A stretch of 64,000 bases of DNA from NCBI GenBank assembly GCA_016219965.1, contig JACRJM010000003.1, positions 256,299 to 320,298 on the forward strand, given 5' to 3'. The DNA is from Candidatus Schekmanbacteria bacterium (GTDB lineage: Bacteria; Schekmanbacteria; GWA2-38-11; J061). Of this stretch, positions 1 through 7,454 are shown one piece after another. Within the stretch, counting starts at the first letter, position 1; each line of letters opens with the position of its first letter. Below the pieces are notes generated by a model that made no database searches, was not told where the DNA came from, and was given only the letters and a program-made list of their open reading frames with translations. Both the position numbers and the translations under genes were made by a program.

Positions 1-196
1 AAGGAGCGGGAGCAGCTTCCCCGGTTTTTTGAGGTGGTTGCGGCGTTACAGGAACTTCTAATGCTTTTTGAGGTTGCGGTGAAGTAGCAGCAGGTTTTGC
101 TTCTTCAGCACAGGTTTTAAGGGTTGATACAGTTAGTAATGAAAATACAGTAATCAGCAGGATCAATGCGATCAGAGAAAAACGAGGTCTTAACAT
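1..196 (-). CDS. Secreted proline-rich protein, N-terminal part (gene runs off the left edge)
   Basis: Only the first 65 codons are in the window. The start is ATG at 196, preceded by a good GGAGG ribosome binding site six bases upstream. The protein opens with Arg residues and a hydrophobic stretch at about residues 7-25, ending near a Cys-Ala region, so it carries an export signal or membrane anchor. After it comes a low-complexity Pro/Ala/Gln/Lys segment (residues about 33-65) typical of a flexible linker in a periplasmic or envelope protein. No catalytic domain is visible in this part, so the function cannot be named. It is transcribed divergently from purE, with 123 bp of AT-rich DNA between the two starts. 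Confidence 0.7.
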   Translation of the reverse strand, partial: MLRPRFSLIALILLITVFSLLTVSTLKTCAEEAKPAATSPQPQKALEVPVTPQPPQKTGEAAPAP

Positions 197-319
197 TTTT
201 ATTTCCTCCATTTTATTTTTATTTGCCCGGTGATAGAATATATACAAGTTTTTTAACTATTCAAATGTTATTTTTTCTGTTAATATTTTATATATATAAA
301 CATTTTACAGGTCACATCA

Positions 320-823
320 ATGGGAAAAATTGCAGTTGAAATAGTAATGGGAAGCGAATCCGACTTGCAGACAATGCAGGAATGCGGAAATATTCTCGAA
401 CAATTCGGTCTTTCATATCGTTATAATATCATATCAGCCCACAGGACCCCTGATGAGGCAGCTCTATTCAGCAAATCTGCGGCAGGAAGAGGAGTAAAAA
501 TCATAATAGCAGGGGCAGGGTGTGCAGCACATCTTGCAGGTGTTATCGCATCGCACACAACTCTTCCCGTAATAGGAATTCCTATAAGCAGTCCCCCTTT
601 AAATGGTCTTGATTCACTTTTTTCAACTGTGCAGATGCCAGGAGGCATTCCTGTTGCAACTATGGCAATAGGAAGTGCAGGGGCGAAAAATGCCGCGCTT
701 TTCGCCATAAGGATGCTATCCGTTGATGACGGAAAACTTAGAAAAAAGCTTGAAGGCTACATCAGCAACATGAAGGAAAATGTAAAAAAACAGAATGAAA
801 AGGTTTCTGCCAAGCACGCCTGA
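320..823 (+). CDS. purE: N5-carboxyaminoimidazole ribonucleotide mutase (PurE)
   Basis: PurE catalyses the carboxylation step of de novo purine synthesis that yields 4-carboxy-AIR; class I enzymes rearrange N5-CAIR made by PurK. The 167-residue length is normal. Family motifs are clear: GSESD at residues 11-15, SAHRTP at 39-44 (the catalytic His region), the GAG-x-AAH loop at 65-71, and a LDSLFSTVQMP block near 97-107. An oddity is Cys68 where the common motif has Gly (GAGGAAH), with Ala replacing Pro in the following HLPG. No purK or other pur gene is adjacent. The ATG at 320 follows an AGGT-like site about nine bases upstream. It converges on the opp genes. Confidence 0.95.
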   Translation: MGKIAVEIVMGSESDLQTMQECGNILEQFGLSYRYNIISAHRTPDEAALFSKSAAGRGVKIIIAGAGCAAHLAGVIASHTTLPVIGIPISSPPLNGLDSLFSTVQMPGGIPVATMAIGSAGAKNAALFAIRMLSVDDGKLRKKLEGYISNMKENVKKQNEKVSAKHA

Positions 824-850
824 GTTTTTTATTCTCTCATCTGTCACTGA

Positions 851-1663
851 TTAGTCTTTCCTATACGGGTCCAGTACATCCCTTAGTCCCTCACCAATTA
901 AGTTAAAGGCAGTTATGCTTATGAATATCACCGCCGCAGGAAAAAGTATGAGATGGGGATAAAACCTCAATGATGCCCAGCCTTCATTGGCAAGCGTTCC
1001 CCAGCTTGAAAATGGCGGCGGCACTCCAAGCCCCAGAAAACTTAGTGAAGATTCTGCAAGTATTACCTGCGGTATCCTGAATGTAGCGGTTATTATGAGA
1101 GATGTTAAGGCACAAGGAAAGATGTGAAGGAATATTATTCGTGTCTTACCTGCGCCTATTGTCTTTGCAGCTTCTACGAAGTCCTGCACTTTAATCCTGA
1201 TGACCTCGCCGCGCATAACCCTTGCCACAGTTACCCAGCTAACAAGGGAAAGACTCAGTGTGATCCCTGTTATACCCCTGCCAATCATTATTGATATCAG
1301 GATTATGATAAGAAGGTCAGGGATACAATATACTACATCAACAAAGCGCATCATGGCACTCTCCGTCTTCCCGGCTATGAATCCTGCGCATGCCCCATAA
1401 ACTGCGCCGAACAGAACTGCAATGGCCGAAGAAATTATAGCTACAGTAAGCGATATCCTCGCACCATAGATTATGCGGCTTAAGATATCTCTGCCAAGCC
1501 TGTCTGTCCCAAAGTAATGTGACGCGGAAGGAGCTTGAAGCAAAGCTTTGGTATCCTGATATTCATAGGGAAAAGGCGCGATAAAATCAGCAAAAAGCGC
1601 TGTGAACGAAAGAATGGCTATGAAAAAAACTGCAACAGCCGCGAGCTTATTTTTTTTAAGCAT
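851..1663 (-). CDS. Oligopeptide/dipeptide ABC transporter permease, OppC/DppC type
   Basis: Inner-membrane permease of a peptide importer. The N-terminal segment (about residues 5-30) matches the OppC N-terminal membrane helix, followed by a periplasmic loop with the GTDRLGRDILSR signature and five further membrane segments. The ABC-contact loop is visible as EAAKTIGAG followed by I-x-x-HIFP. An upstream ATG at 1672 sits directly on the AAGGA sequence. The ATG at 1663 has that site nine bases upstream and is preferred, giving 270 residues and an 8-bp overlap with the oppB stop. It is the last gene of an oppA-oppB-oppC operon. No OppD/OppF ATPase genes follow: purE converges on it 27 bp further on. 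Confidence 0.9.
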   Translation of the reverse strand: MLKKNKLAAVAVFFIAILSFTALFADFIAPFPYEYQDTKALLQAPSASHYFGTDRLGRDILSRIIYGARISLTVAIISSAIAVLFGAVYGACAGFIAGKTESAMMRFVDVVYCIPDLLIIILISIMIGRGITGITLSLSLVSWVTVARVMRGEVIRIKVQDFVEAAKTIGAGKTRIIFLHIFPCALTSLIITATFRIPQVILAESSLSFLGLGVPPPFSSWGTLANEGWASLRFYPHLILFPAAVIFISITAFNLIGEGLRDVLDPYRKD

Positions 1664-2582
1664 TTTTAACATTCCTTATGCGCGGGTCAAGAAAGGCGTA
1701 TGAAATATCAACGGCAAAATTCGCAAGTACAAGTATTACAGAGTAAACTATGGTAATTCCCATGATCATCGGATAATCCCTGTCCGTGACCGCCAGGACA
1801 AAAAACTTCCCCATACCGGGAATAGAGAATATATGTTCCACGACAAAAGAGCCTGTCACAAGTGCGGCAAAGAGCGGTCCCAAAACAGTTACAACCGGTA
1901 TAAGGGAGTTAAAAAGAACATGTTTTATGAAGATTCTCTGTCTGCTTAAACCCTTGGCTTGTGCGGAAGAAACGAAGTTAGCATTGAAAGTGTCGAGTAT
2001 GCTTCCCCGCAGTAACCTTGCAAGATATGCGGCAGGCCCCATGGCAAGCGCAATAGATGGAAGAATTATGTAGCTTGCCCCTTCCCATAATGCCGGAGGA
2101 AAAATCCCGAACATGATGGAAAACACTGATATCAGCAATGCAGAAAGCACAAAGCTTGGCAATGATATTCCGCATATTGAAGCAAACTGCACAAAATAAT
2201 CAGCTGTCTTATCCGCTCTTAAGGCTGAAATTATTCCGCCTGCAAATCCGAGCAAAAGGCAAAATAAAAATGACACCATTCCGAGCAGTGCTGATACAGG
2301 GAATGCGTCTCCAATAATATCAGAGACAGATCTTCCTGTGTATTTGTATGACGGACCAAAATCACCGTAACAAATCCCTTCAACATAGTTAATAAACTGC
2401 TGTTCTAATGGCAGGTCGAGCTTGAATTTCTTCTCTACGTTTGCCTTAACAAGCTCCGGAAGTTTCTTTTCCCTGTCAAATGGCCCGCCCGGAACGGAGT
2501 GCATTATAAGAAACGAGATAAGTATGACTGCGAGGATTACAGCGATATTGAGAATTGTTCTTTTAACAACAAACTGCAGCAT
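1656..2582 (-). CDS. Oligopeptide/dipeptide ABC transporter permease, OppB/DppB type
   Basis: Second permease half of the peptide importer; it pairs with the OppC-type protein encoded next to it. At 308 residues it has the family length, an N-terminal membrane helix (about residues 8-30) followed by the HSVPGGPF motif, and about six membrane spans. The cytoplasmic coupling loop is visible as SAQAKGLSRQRIF-x-x-H. The ATG at 2582 has a GGAG site 11 bases upstream. It lies 20 bp after the stop of the binding-protein gene, so the three genes very likely form one transcript. Substrate specificity (oligopeptide, dipeptide or another solute) cannot be decided from sequence alone. Confidence 0.92.
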   Translation of the reverse strand: MLQFVVKRTILNIAVILAVILISFLIMHSVPGGPFDREKKLPELVKANVEKKFKLDLPLEQQFINYVEGICYGDFGPSYKYTGRSVSDIIGDAFPVSALLGMVSFLFCLLLGFAGGIISALRADKTADYFVQFASICGISLPSFVLSALLISVFSIMFGIFPPALWEGASYIILPSIALAMGPAAYLARLLRGSILDTFNANFVSSAQAKGLSRQRIFIKHVLFNSLIPVVTVLGPLFAALVTGSFVVEHIFSIPGMGKFFVLAVTDRDYPMIMGITIVYSVILVLANFAVDISYAFLDPRIRNVKNA

Positions 2583-2602
2583 GCTGATTTATTCTCCTCT
2601 AT

Positions 2603-4177
2603 TTATTTTTTTCTTCTGAACATATTGTAGTAGTAGGTATCAAGGGGGCTAAAGCTTGTTCCGGTTATATACGGCTTTACAAGTATATTCTTACTGCCCA
2701 CAAAAAGCGGGATTATGGGCACATCCTCCTCGCAGAGAATCTTCTGGGCTTTGTTGTAAATTTCCAATCTTTTCCCGTTATCCCCTGTCTCAGCACCTTC
2801 TGTTATCAGCCGGTCATATTCTTCATTTCCCCAGCCTGTGTTGTTGTTGCCGCTTGAGCTTGTAAATATGCGCATGAAATTATCCGGGTCAGGAAAATCT
2901 GCGCCCCATCCTAATCTAAATATATCCGGACAGTCATTTTTAAGCTTCGTGAGATAGACCTTCCATTCAAGGTTATCAAGGTTAGCGTGTATTCCAAGGT
3001 TTCTTGAAAGCTGTGACTGGATGTTCTCCGCTACAATGCGGTTTTCCTCTGATGAGTTAAAAGCAATCGTTAATTCCGGAAACTTTTTCCCTCCGGCGTA
3101 GCCCGCCTCGGCAAGTAATTTCCTGCCTTTCTCCGGGTTAAAACTTATTCCTATGGCATTGTTTTCTGCGAACATCCCCTGCGGTATCCATGATGTCACC
3201 GGAATATCGCCGCTGTTTAAGGAGTTCACTATCTCGTTTCTGTCAATTGCGCTGACTAAAGCCCTTCTCACAATGCTGTTGTTGAAAGGAGCTTTTTTTG
3301 TGTTAAAGCCATAATAGTATCCGCGAAGTATGGAGTATCTTTTGTATTCAGGGTTTGTCTTAAGCTTTGACACTGCTATGGAAGGAAGTTCAACTATATC
3401 CAGCGCGCCTGTTTCATAAAGAAGAAGTGCAGTATTAGGCTCGCTTACCATGAAGATATCCACTTCTTTAAAGTCAGGCTTTGCTCCTTTATAGTGGGGA
3501 TTTTCGCTTAGCTCTATCTTGTAGTCATGCTCCCATTTCTTAAGATGATAAGGTCCGTTTCCTATCATATTGTCCGGCTCAGTCCAGCGCTCGCCGTATT
3601 TTTCCACGATGTCCTGTCTTAACGGGAATGTTACCATAAAAGCCGTTAACGCCGGGAAAAACACAAGCGGCCTCTCAAGTGTCACTTCAAGCACTGTGTC
3701 AGAGATGGCTTTCACTCCAACGCTGTCAGAGTTTTTGAGTTTCCCTGCATTATAGAGATAGGCGTTTTTTATATCATAAAGAAAATAAGCATATTCAGCG
3801 GCTGTTTCAGGGGCAAGGAGTCTTTTCCACGAATATTCAAAGTCTCTTGCGGTTACAGGCCTGCCATCGCTCCACCGGCTTTTCTCATTTATATAGAATC
3901 TGTATCTTGTGAATGAGCTAAAGCTTTCCCATCTTGATGCTACCGATGGAATGACATTCATCTTCTCGTCAAAGCGCGTAAGGCCTTCCATAATATTGTT
4001 TATCACAGTGAATGAAACATTGTCTGTCGCAAGGTTCCAGTCAAGGGTTGGAGGCTCAGAGGATATGGCGACGCGAAGTCTCGCCATGTCATTTTTTTCA
4101 ACATCTGCTTTGCAGCCATAAAGAAAAAGAATGCACAAACATAATACAATTCTTATATGTAATTTATTTTTTTTCAT
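2603..4177 (-). CDS. Peptide ABC transporter substrate-binding lipoprotein, OppA/DppA family (SBP_bac_5)
   Basis: Extracytoplasmic receptor that hands peptides (or related solutes) to the OppBC-type permeases downstream. The N-terminus is a lipoprotein signal with lipobox LYGC, Cys22 being the lipidated residue. The 524-residue mature body shows the SBP_bac_5 hallmarks: the LDWNLATDN start, RWSDGRPVTARDFEYSW near residues 105-120, a GNGPYHLKKWEHD block, and RRALVSAIDR. First gene of the operon. There is no recognisable Shine-Dalgarno before the ATG at 4177, but a TATAAT box ends only eight bases upstream, so translation may begin on a nearly leaderless mRNA. Confidence 0.92.
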   Translation of the reverse strand: MKKNKLHIRIVLCLCILFLYGCKADVEKNDMARLRVAISSEPPTLDWNLATDNVSFTVINNIMEGLTRFDEKMNVIPSVASRWESFSSFTRYRFYINEKSRWSDGRPVTARDFEYSWKRLLAPETAAEYAYFLYDIKNAYLYNAGKLKNSDSVGVKAISDTVLEVTLERPLVFFPALTAFMVTFPLRQDIVEKYGERWTEPDNMIGNGPYHLKKWEHDYKIELSENPHYKGAKPDFKEVDIFMVSEPNTALLLYETGALDIVELPSIAVSKLKTNPEYKRYSILRGYYYGFNTKKAPFNNSIVRRALVSAIDRNEIVNSLNSGDIPVTSWIPQGMFAENNAIGISFNPEKGRKLLAEAGYAGGKKFPELTIAFNSSEENRIVAENIQSQLSRNLGIHANLDNLEWKVYLTKLKNDCPDIFRLGWGADFPDPDNFMRIFTSSSGNNNTGWGNEEYDRLITEGAETGDNGKRLEIYNKAQKILCEEDVPIIPLFVGSKNILVKPYITGTSFSPLDTYYYNMFRRKK

Positions 4178-4185
4178 TGTAAGCT

Positions 4186-4191
4186 ATTATA
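4186..4191 (-). promoter_or_regulatory. Candidate -10 box for the oppABC operon
   Basis: A perfect TATAAT on the minus strand ends eight bases before the oppA start codon. No convincing -35 hexamer is seen at 16-18 bp. If it is used, the transcript would begin two or three bases before the ATG, which fits the missing Shine-Dalgarno. Weak evidence. Confidence 0.3.
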
Positions 4192-4229
4192 ACTTTTCTC
4201 TTAACAACTGAACAGCGGAAGGATAATTT

Positions 4230-5471
4230 ATGTTTTTCAATCTTCCCCGCGACGGTAGACTTTTATTCGTTACCCGTGCCGCAAGACTTTTTTCCTATGG
4301 ATTCATCTCTGTTATACTTGTCCTCTATCTCGTTGAACTTCATTTCAGCCAGGCAGAGATTGGGCTTCTCCTCACGCTGACTTTAATAGGCGACACTGTC
4401 ATCTCGCTCTGGCTTACAACAAGGGCTGACCGTATTGGGAGGAAGAAGATTCTGATAGCAGGTGCATTTCTTATGATTTTCGGCGGTGTCATGTTCGCAT
4501 TGACGGACAACATCCTGCTCCTTCTGATTGCCGCAACAATCGGGGTTATAAGCCCAAGCGGAAATGAGGTGGGACCATTTCTTTCGGTTGAGCAGGCAGC
4601 GCTTTCACAGGTAGTTTCCAATGAAGAGAGAACTAAGACCTTTGCATGGTACTCCCTCGCAGGCTCATTTGCGACTGCCACCGGGGCATTGAGTGTGGGT
4701 GCACTTGTTAATTTTTTAGTTCAGTCAGGTGTAAGCGCAGTTTCAAGCTACCGTATTGTTGTTATCTGCTATGCTTGCGGAGGTGCGATTCTTGCTATTA
4801 TTTTCAGTCGTCTTACTTCGTCTGTTGAAGTAGAGGTTGATCATGAAAAATCATCTAATTCCCCCGGCATATTGCAAAACATTACCGGGTTAAGCAGTTC
4901 AAGAAAAATGGTGTTAAAGCTTTCAGCTCTTTTTACCATAGACTCATTTGCCGGCGGCTTTGTAATACAGAGTCTCATGGCTTACTGGCTTCATCTTCGT
5001 TTCGGAGCTGAACCTGTAGCACTTGGAGGGATCTTCTTTGGTGCCAATGTTCTTGCAGGACTTTCAGCCCTGCTCGCAGCACGCATTGCTGAACGGATAG
5101 GGCTTATTAACACCATGGTGTTTACACACCTTCCGTCTAACATACTTCTCATACTTGTACCGCTTATGCCAAATCTTGAGCTTGCAGTAGTCATGCTGTT
5201 CTTACGGTTCAGCATATCGCAGATGGATGTTCCAACACGGCAGTCCTATACAATGGCTGTAGTTAAACCCGAGGAACGTTCCGCAGCAGCAGGTGTTACT
5301 GGTGTGGCGAGAACAACAGGTGCAGCTATCTCGCCATCAATTGCTTCAATAATGCTGGGGAGCACCGCTCTTCTGAGCATGCCGTTTTTCATAGCAGGGG
5401 GGTTAAAGATTATCTATGATCTGATGTTGTACTATAGTTTCATAACTCAGAAGCCGCCGGAAGAGGTGTAA
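4230..5471 (+). CDS. Major facilitator superfamily transporter
   Basis: Twelve-helix secondary transporter of the inner membrane, 413 residues. The cytoplasmic loop between helices 2 and 3 has the MFS motif A as ADRIGRKK (about residues 70-77), and the second half has a shorter counterpart, ARIAERIG. Substrate cannot be assigned; the general appearance resembles drug/efflux MFS proteins. The ATG at 4230 has an AAGGA site eight bases upstream. It is divergent from oppA with a 52-bp gap. Five bases after its stop codon begins a copy of the 125-bp hairpin repeat, followed by a weak AT-rich stem (5605-5614 with 5632-5641) and a T run that might serve as its terminator. Confidence 0.88.
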   Translation: MFFNLPRDGRLLFVTRAARLFSYGFISVILVLYLVELHFSQAEIGLLLTLTLIGDTVISLWLTTRADRIGRKKILIAGAFLMIFGGVMFALTDNILLLLIAATIGVISPSGNEVGPFLSVEQAALSQVVSNEERTKTFAWYSLAGSFATATGALSVGALVNFLVQSGVSAVSSYRIVVICYACGGAILAIIFSRLTSSVEVEVDHEKSSNSPGILQNITGLSSSRKMVLKLSALFTIDSFAGGFVIQSLMAYWLHLRFGAEPVALGGIFFGANVLAGLSALLAARIAERIGLINTMVFTHLPSNILLILVPLMPNLELAVVMLFLRFSISQMDVPTRQSYTMAVVKPEERSAAAGVTGVARTTGAAISPSIASIMLGSTALLSMPFFIAGGLKIIYDLMLYYSFITQKPPEEV

Positions 5472-5476
5472 CTGTA

Positions 5477-5601
5477 GCGAATTCAATTTTTGGCGTGATA
5501 CTTCGTCAGTGACCAGCTCGCAAATCCTCATGTACAGAAAAGTACACTCCGGTATTGCTCGCTACCCACTTCCTCGTCTTCCATCCAAAACTTGAATCCG
5601 C
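5477..5601 (-). repeat. Hairpin repeat family 1, copy 1 (full length, 125 bp)
   Basis: A 125-bp element bounded by imperfect terminal inverted repeats (GCGAATTCAATTTTTGG at 5477 and CCAAAACTTGAATCCGC at 5585). Read on the minus strand it holds GAGGAAGTG, then ATACCGGA, an apical hairpin GTGTAC-TTTTCT-GTACAT, then GAGGAT and CTGACGAAG. The same order of blocks is found at 6695, 7328, 19711 and 19837. It begins five bases after the MFS stop codon. Whether it acts as DNA (a MITE-like element) or as RNA (a 3' structure) is not known. See findings. Confidence 0.85.
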
Positions 5602-5642
5602 AGGAAAAAATCATTCCTTGCTTGATTGAAGATGATTTTTTT

Positions 5643-5682
5643 ATTGTCATAGCGAACGCCGATCAGGAGTGCGGCAATCTCA
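5643..5682. repeat. Degenerate GTCATTGCGA...GCAATCTC-type dispersed repeat fragment
   Basis: The stretch reads ATTGTCATAGCGAACG, then a short spacer, then GCGGCAATCTCATTAATTC. This resembles a dispersed palindromic repeat (GTCATTGCGAG...GCAATCTC) common in many bacterial genomes. Only one diverged copy is present, so the assignment rests on recall of the pattern. The rest of the gap up to the DUF4145 stop at 5804 holds nothing I can identify. Confidence 0.35.
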
Positions 5683-5803
5683 TTAATTCAATTAACTAAT
5701 TATTTTTCACACCAGAGGTTTTGTAAATAATGAAGATCTGACCCTTTTTACTTTTTAAATTATGAAACGTAGCGTAATTGTCACATCTGAGTTGATGTGG
5801 TTG

Positions 5804-6511
5804 TTAGGGTGCCTTTACTGTTCCCTTCTTCACCTGATCCTTATGCTCTGCAACCTCCTTGATTCGCAGAAGGCGTGACTTCCGTTCTTCACGGACAACG
5901 TACCAATCACGAATCAGAGTTTCGATTAGACCAATAAGAAGCTCTGCTTCATTCGGATCTACATCGATAATCATATTAATGTCTTTCTCCATGTGAGCAC
6001 CGATGTTGCCTACCTTACGAACAGAGTCAATAGCCTCCCAAGTCAGGGGATCTGTCTTGTCCTTAATCTGTTTAATTTCATCAACGAGCAGACTAGGTTT
6101 GACCTTCCAGAAGTCTCGGATAATCCCTTGGAGGCAACGTCGAGAAAGTGTAGCCGAAGCTTTGGGACTCGTGTCACGGATGAGGCAAGCCTCGTTATAA
6201 TCGTTGATGATAGACTGTGGAACATAGTCAGGAAACGCTAAGGCGAGAGATGCAGGGATGAGATTCCATTGATTCAAGCATTTATCGGCGAAGGGTTTGT
6301 TCCATTGATCTTTTGACAGGATGTGTAAAGAAACAGAGAGCGTAATTTTTTTACATTTCGGATTAGGGCAAATAATGAACAGCAGCTGCAACCGCCTTGA
6401 TCCATCAGCATTTGGAATAATAAGATCTGTAAAGTCAGAATGGAAGCTTTCTTTCGTAATGGTAGTATCGCGGTTGCAGAAAGAACACGTCCAATGAAAT
6501 ACCTCACTCAC
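5804..6511 (-). CDS. DUF4145 domain protein with N-terminal zinc ribbon
   Basis: A 235-residue cytoplasmic protein. The N-terminus carries a putative zinc-binding pair, C-x-x-C at about residues 9-12 and CPNPKC near 48-53. The middle and C-terminal part (about 95-220) match the DUF4145 pattern: FPDYVPQSIINDYNEA, then ATLSRRCLQGIIRD, then VRKVGNIGAHM. DUF4145 occurs alone and as an accessory domain of restriction or defence proteins; no function can be given here. The GTG at 6511 has a GGTGAG site about eight bases upstream. The gene stands alone, flanked by oppositely oriented copies of the hairpin repeat (5477-5601 and 6695-6817), which suggests an accessory insertion. Confidence 0.8.
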   Translation of the reverse strand: MSEVFHWTCSFCNRDTTITKESFHSDFTDLIIPNADGSRRLQLLFIICPNPKCKKITLSVSLHILSKDQWNKPFADKCLNQWNLIPASLALAFPDYVPQSIINDYNEACLIRDTSPKASATLSRRCLQGIIRDFWKVKPSLLVDEIKQIKDKTDPLTWEAIDSVRKVGNIGAHMEKDINMIIDVDPNEAELLIGLIETLIRDWYVVREERKSRLLRIKEVAEHKDQVKKGTVKAP

Positions 6512-6567
6512 TTAGTCTCTCACCTTTCCTTAATATACATTTTTATATTGTTTCTATGCTTTAATGT

Positions 6568-6596
6568 CTTGTACTGTCCCAGAAAGTAGTTGTCAA
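6568..6596 (-). promoter_or_regulatory. Candidate sigma-70 promoter for the DUF4145 gene
   Basis: On the minus strand TTGACA (6591-6596) is followed after 17 bp by TACAAG (6568-6573). The -35 is perfect and the -10 matches four of six consensus positions. It would give a leader of about 50 nt before the GTG at 6511. Prediction from sequence only. Confidence 0.4.
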
Positions 6597-6694
6597 TAAT
6601 ATCTTATGTAAATGTAGAATTATGCTTGAAATGTCTTCTTCAAATAGAAATGTAGGTTTTGAATAATGTAAATAGAAGGGTATTAAGCTTTTCC

Positions 6695-6817
6695 GCAGAC
6701 GCAAGATTTGAGTATCAGGCGAGGAAGCGGAGGATTAGCATACCGGAGCATACTTTTCTGTATGTGAGGATTGCTAACCGGACGCTGACGAAGCATCATG
6801 CCAAATATTGAGTCTGC
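6695..6817 (+). repeat. Hairpin repeat family 1, copy 2 (full length, 123 bp)
   Basis: Terminal inverted repeats are GCAGACGCAAGATTTG (6695) and CAAATATTGAGTCTGC (6802). The interior reads GAGGAAGCG, then TTAGCA pairing with TGCTAA, the apical hairpin GCATAC-TTTTCT-GTATGT (6748-6765), GAGGAT and GCTGACGAAG. It lies 27 bp past the bacteriohemerythrin stop codon, on the side where that gene's transcript would continue. The rest of the 6512-6844 gap, besides this element and the candidate promoter, shows no gene. Confidence 0.85.
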
Positions 6818-6844
6818 TACTTTCTCCCCCCTATCAAAGCGGCT

Positions 6845-7237
6845 TCACATCACAAAAGAAACATACTTCCTGTCTTCCTCGAGAATGTGATTGAGGAACC
6901 AGTCCCTTAGAAATGATAGAACACCATTAAACTTTTCAGCGTGTTGCTGAACCTGCGCATCCTCTAACTCCAAAATACGCGACTCAAAATATTTGTGCTG
7001 TTTCTGGTGTGGTTCCAATTCCTTGTAACTAATAAGCTGGAGCATGCTCTCTTCATATTTGAAGTGTGTTGCAACATATGTTTTAAGTTTCCCAATCAGT
7101 TCCTCGTTGACAATAGCTTTCTTGTCTTTAGATATAAGGTTGTAGTACGCGTTTAAAGTTTCCAGGAATGACCTGTGCTGTTGGTCTATCTCATCGATGC
7201 CAGTATTGAAGCTGTCTTTCCATATAAAAAATCCCAT
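6845..7237 (-). CDS. Bacteriohemerythrin (O2-binding di-iron protein)
   Basis: Small cytoplasmic four-helix protein that binds O2 at a non-heme di-iron site; in other anaerobes and microaerophiles such proteins carry or sense oxygen. From the chosen start the iron ligands are all visible: His21 (DEIDQQHR), His58 and Glu62 (HFKYEE), His77 and His81 (HQKQH), His117 and Asp122 (FLNHILEED). The frame stays open to 7309, but those 24 extra residues are encoded partly by a fragment of the hairpin repeat. The ATG at 7237 has an AAGGAG site seven bases upstream, giving the usual size of 130 residues. Single-gene transcript by position. Confidence 0.92.
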   Translation of the reverse strand: MGFFIWKDSFNTGIDEIDQQHRSFLETLNAYYNLISKDKKAIVNEELIGKLKTYVATHFKYEESMLQLISYKELEPHQKQHKYFESRILELEDAQVQQHAEKFNGVLSFLRDWFLNHILEEDRKYVSFVM

Positions 7238-7281
7238 TGTTTTCTCCTTGGTTAAGGATTTTATTTTATACCGATTTTTCA

Positions 7282-7317
7282 GCAGACGCAAGATTTGTGT
7301 ATCAGGCAAGGAAGCGG
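7282..7317 (+). repeat. Hairpin repeat family 1, fragment (left arm only)
   Basis: GCAGACGCAAGATTTG followed by TATCAGGCAAGGAAGCGG nearly repeats the left arm of the copy at 6695, then stops. The next full copy starts 11 bp further on (7328). It looks like a truncated element left by insertion or recombination between copies. Confidence 0.75.
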
Positions 7318-7327
7318 TTTTTTTATT

Positions 7328-7454
7328 GGCGAATTCAAGTTTTAGATGTTAGACAAGGAAGTGGATGACAAGCAATACCGGAGCATACTTTTCTGTATGT
7401 GAGCATTTGCGAGCTGGCAGATGACGCAGTATAACTCTAAAAATTGCATTCGCC
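7328..7454 (+). repeat. Hairpin repeat family 1, copy 3 (full length, 127 bp)
   Basis: Ends GGCGAATTCAAGTTTTAG and CTAAAAATTGCATTCGCC form terminal inverted repeats. The interior has AAGGAAGTGG, AGCAATACCGGA, the apical hairpin GCATAC-TTTTCT-GTATGT, GAGCATTTGCGAGC and ATGACGCAG. Its right end directly abuts the stop codon (7455-7457) of the lipoprotein gene transcribed towards it. Confidence 0.85.
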
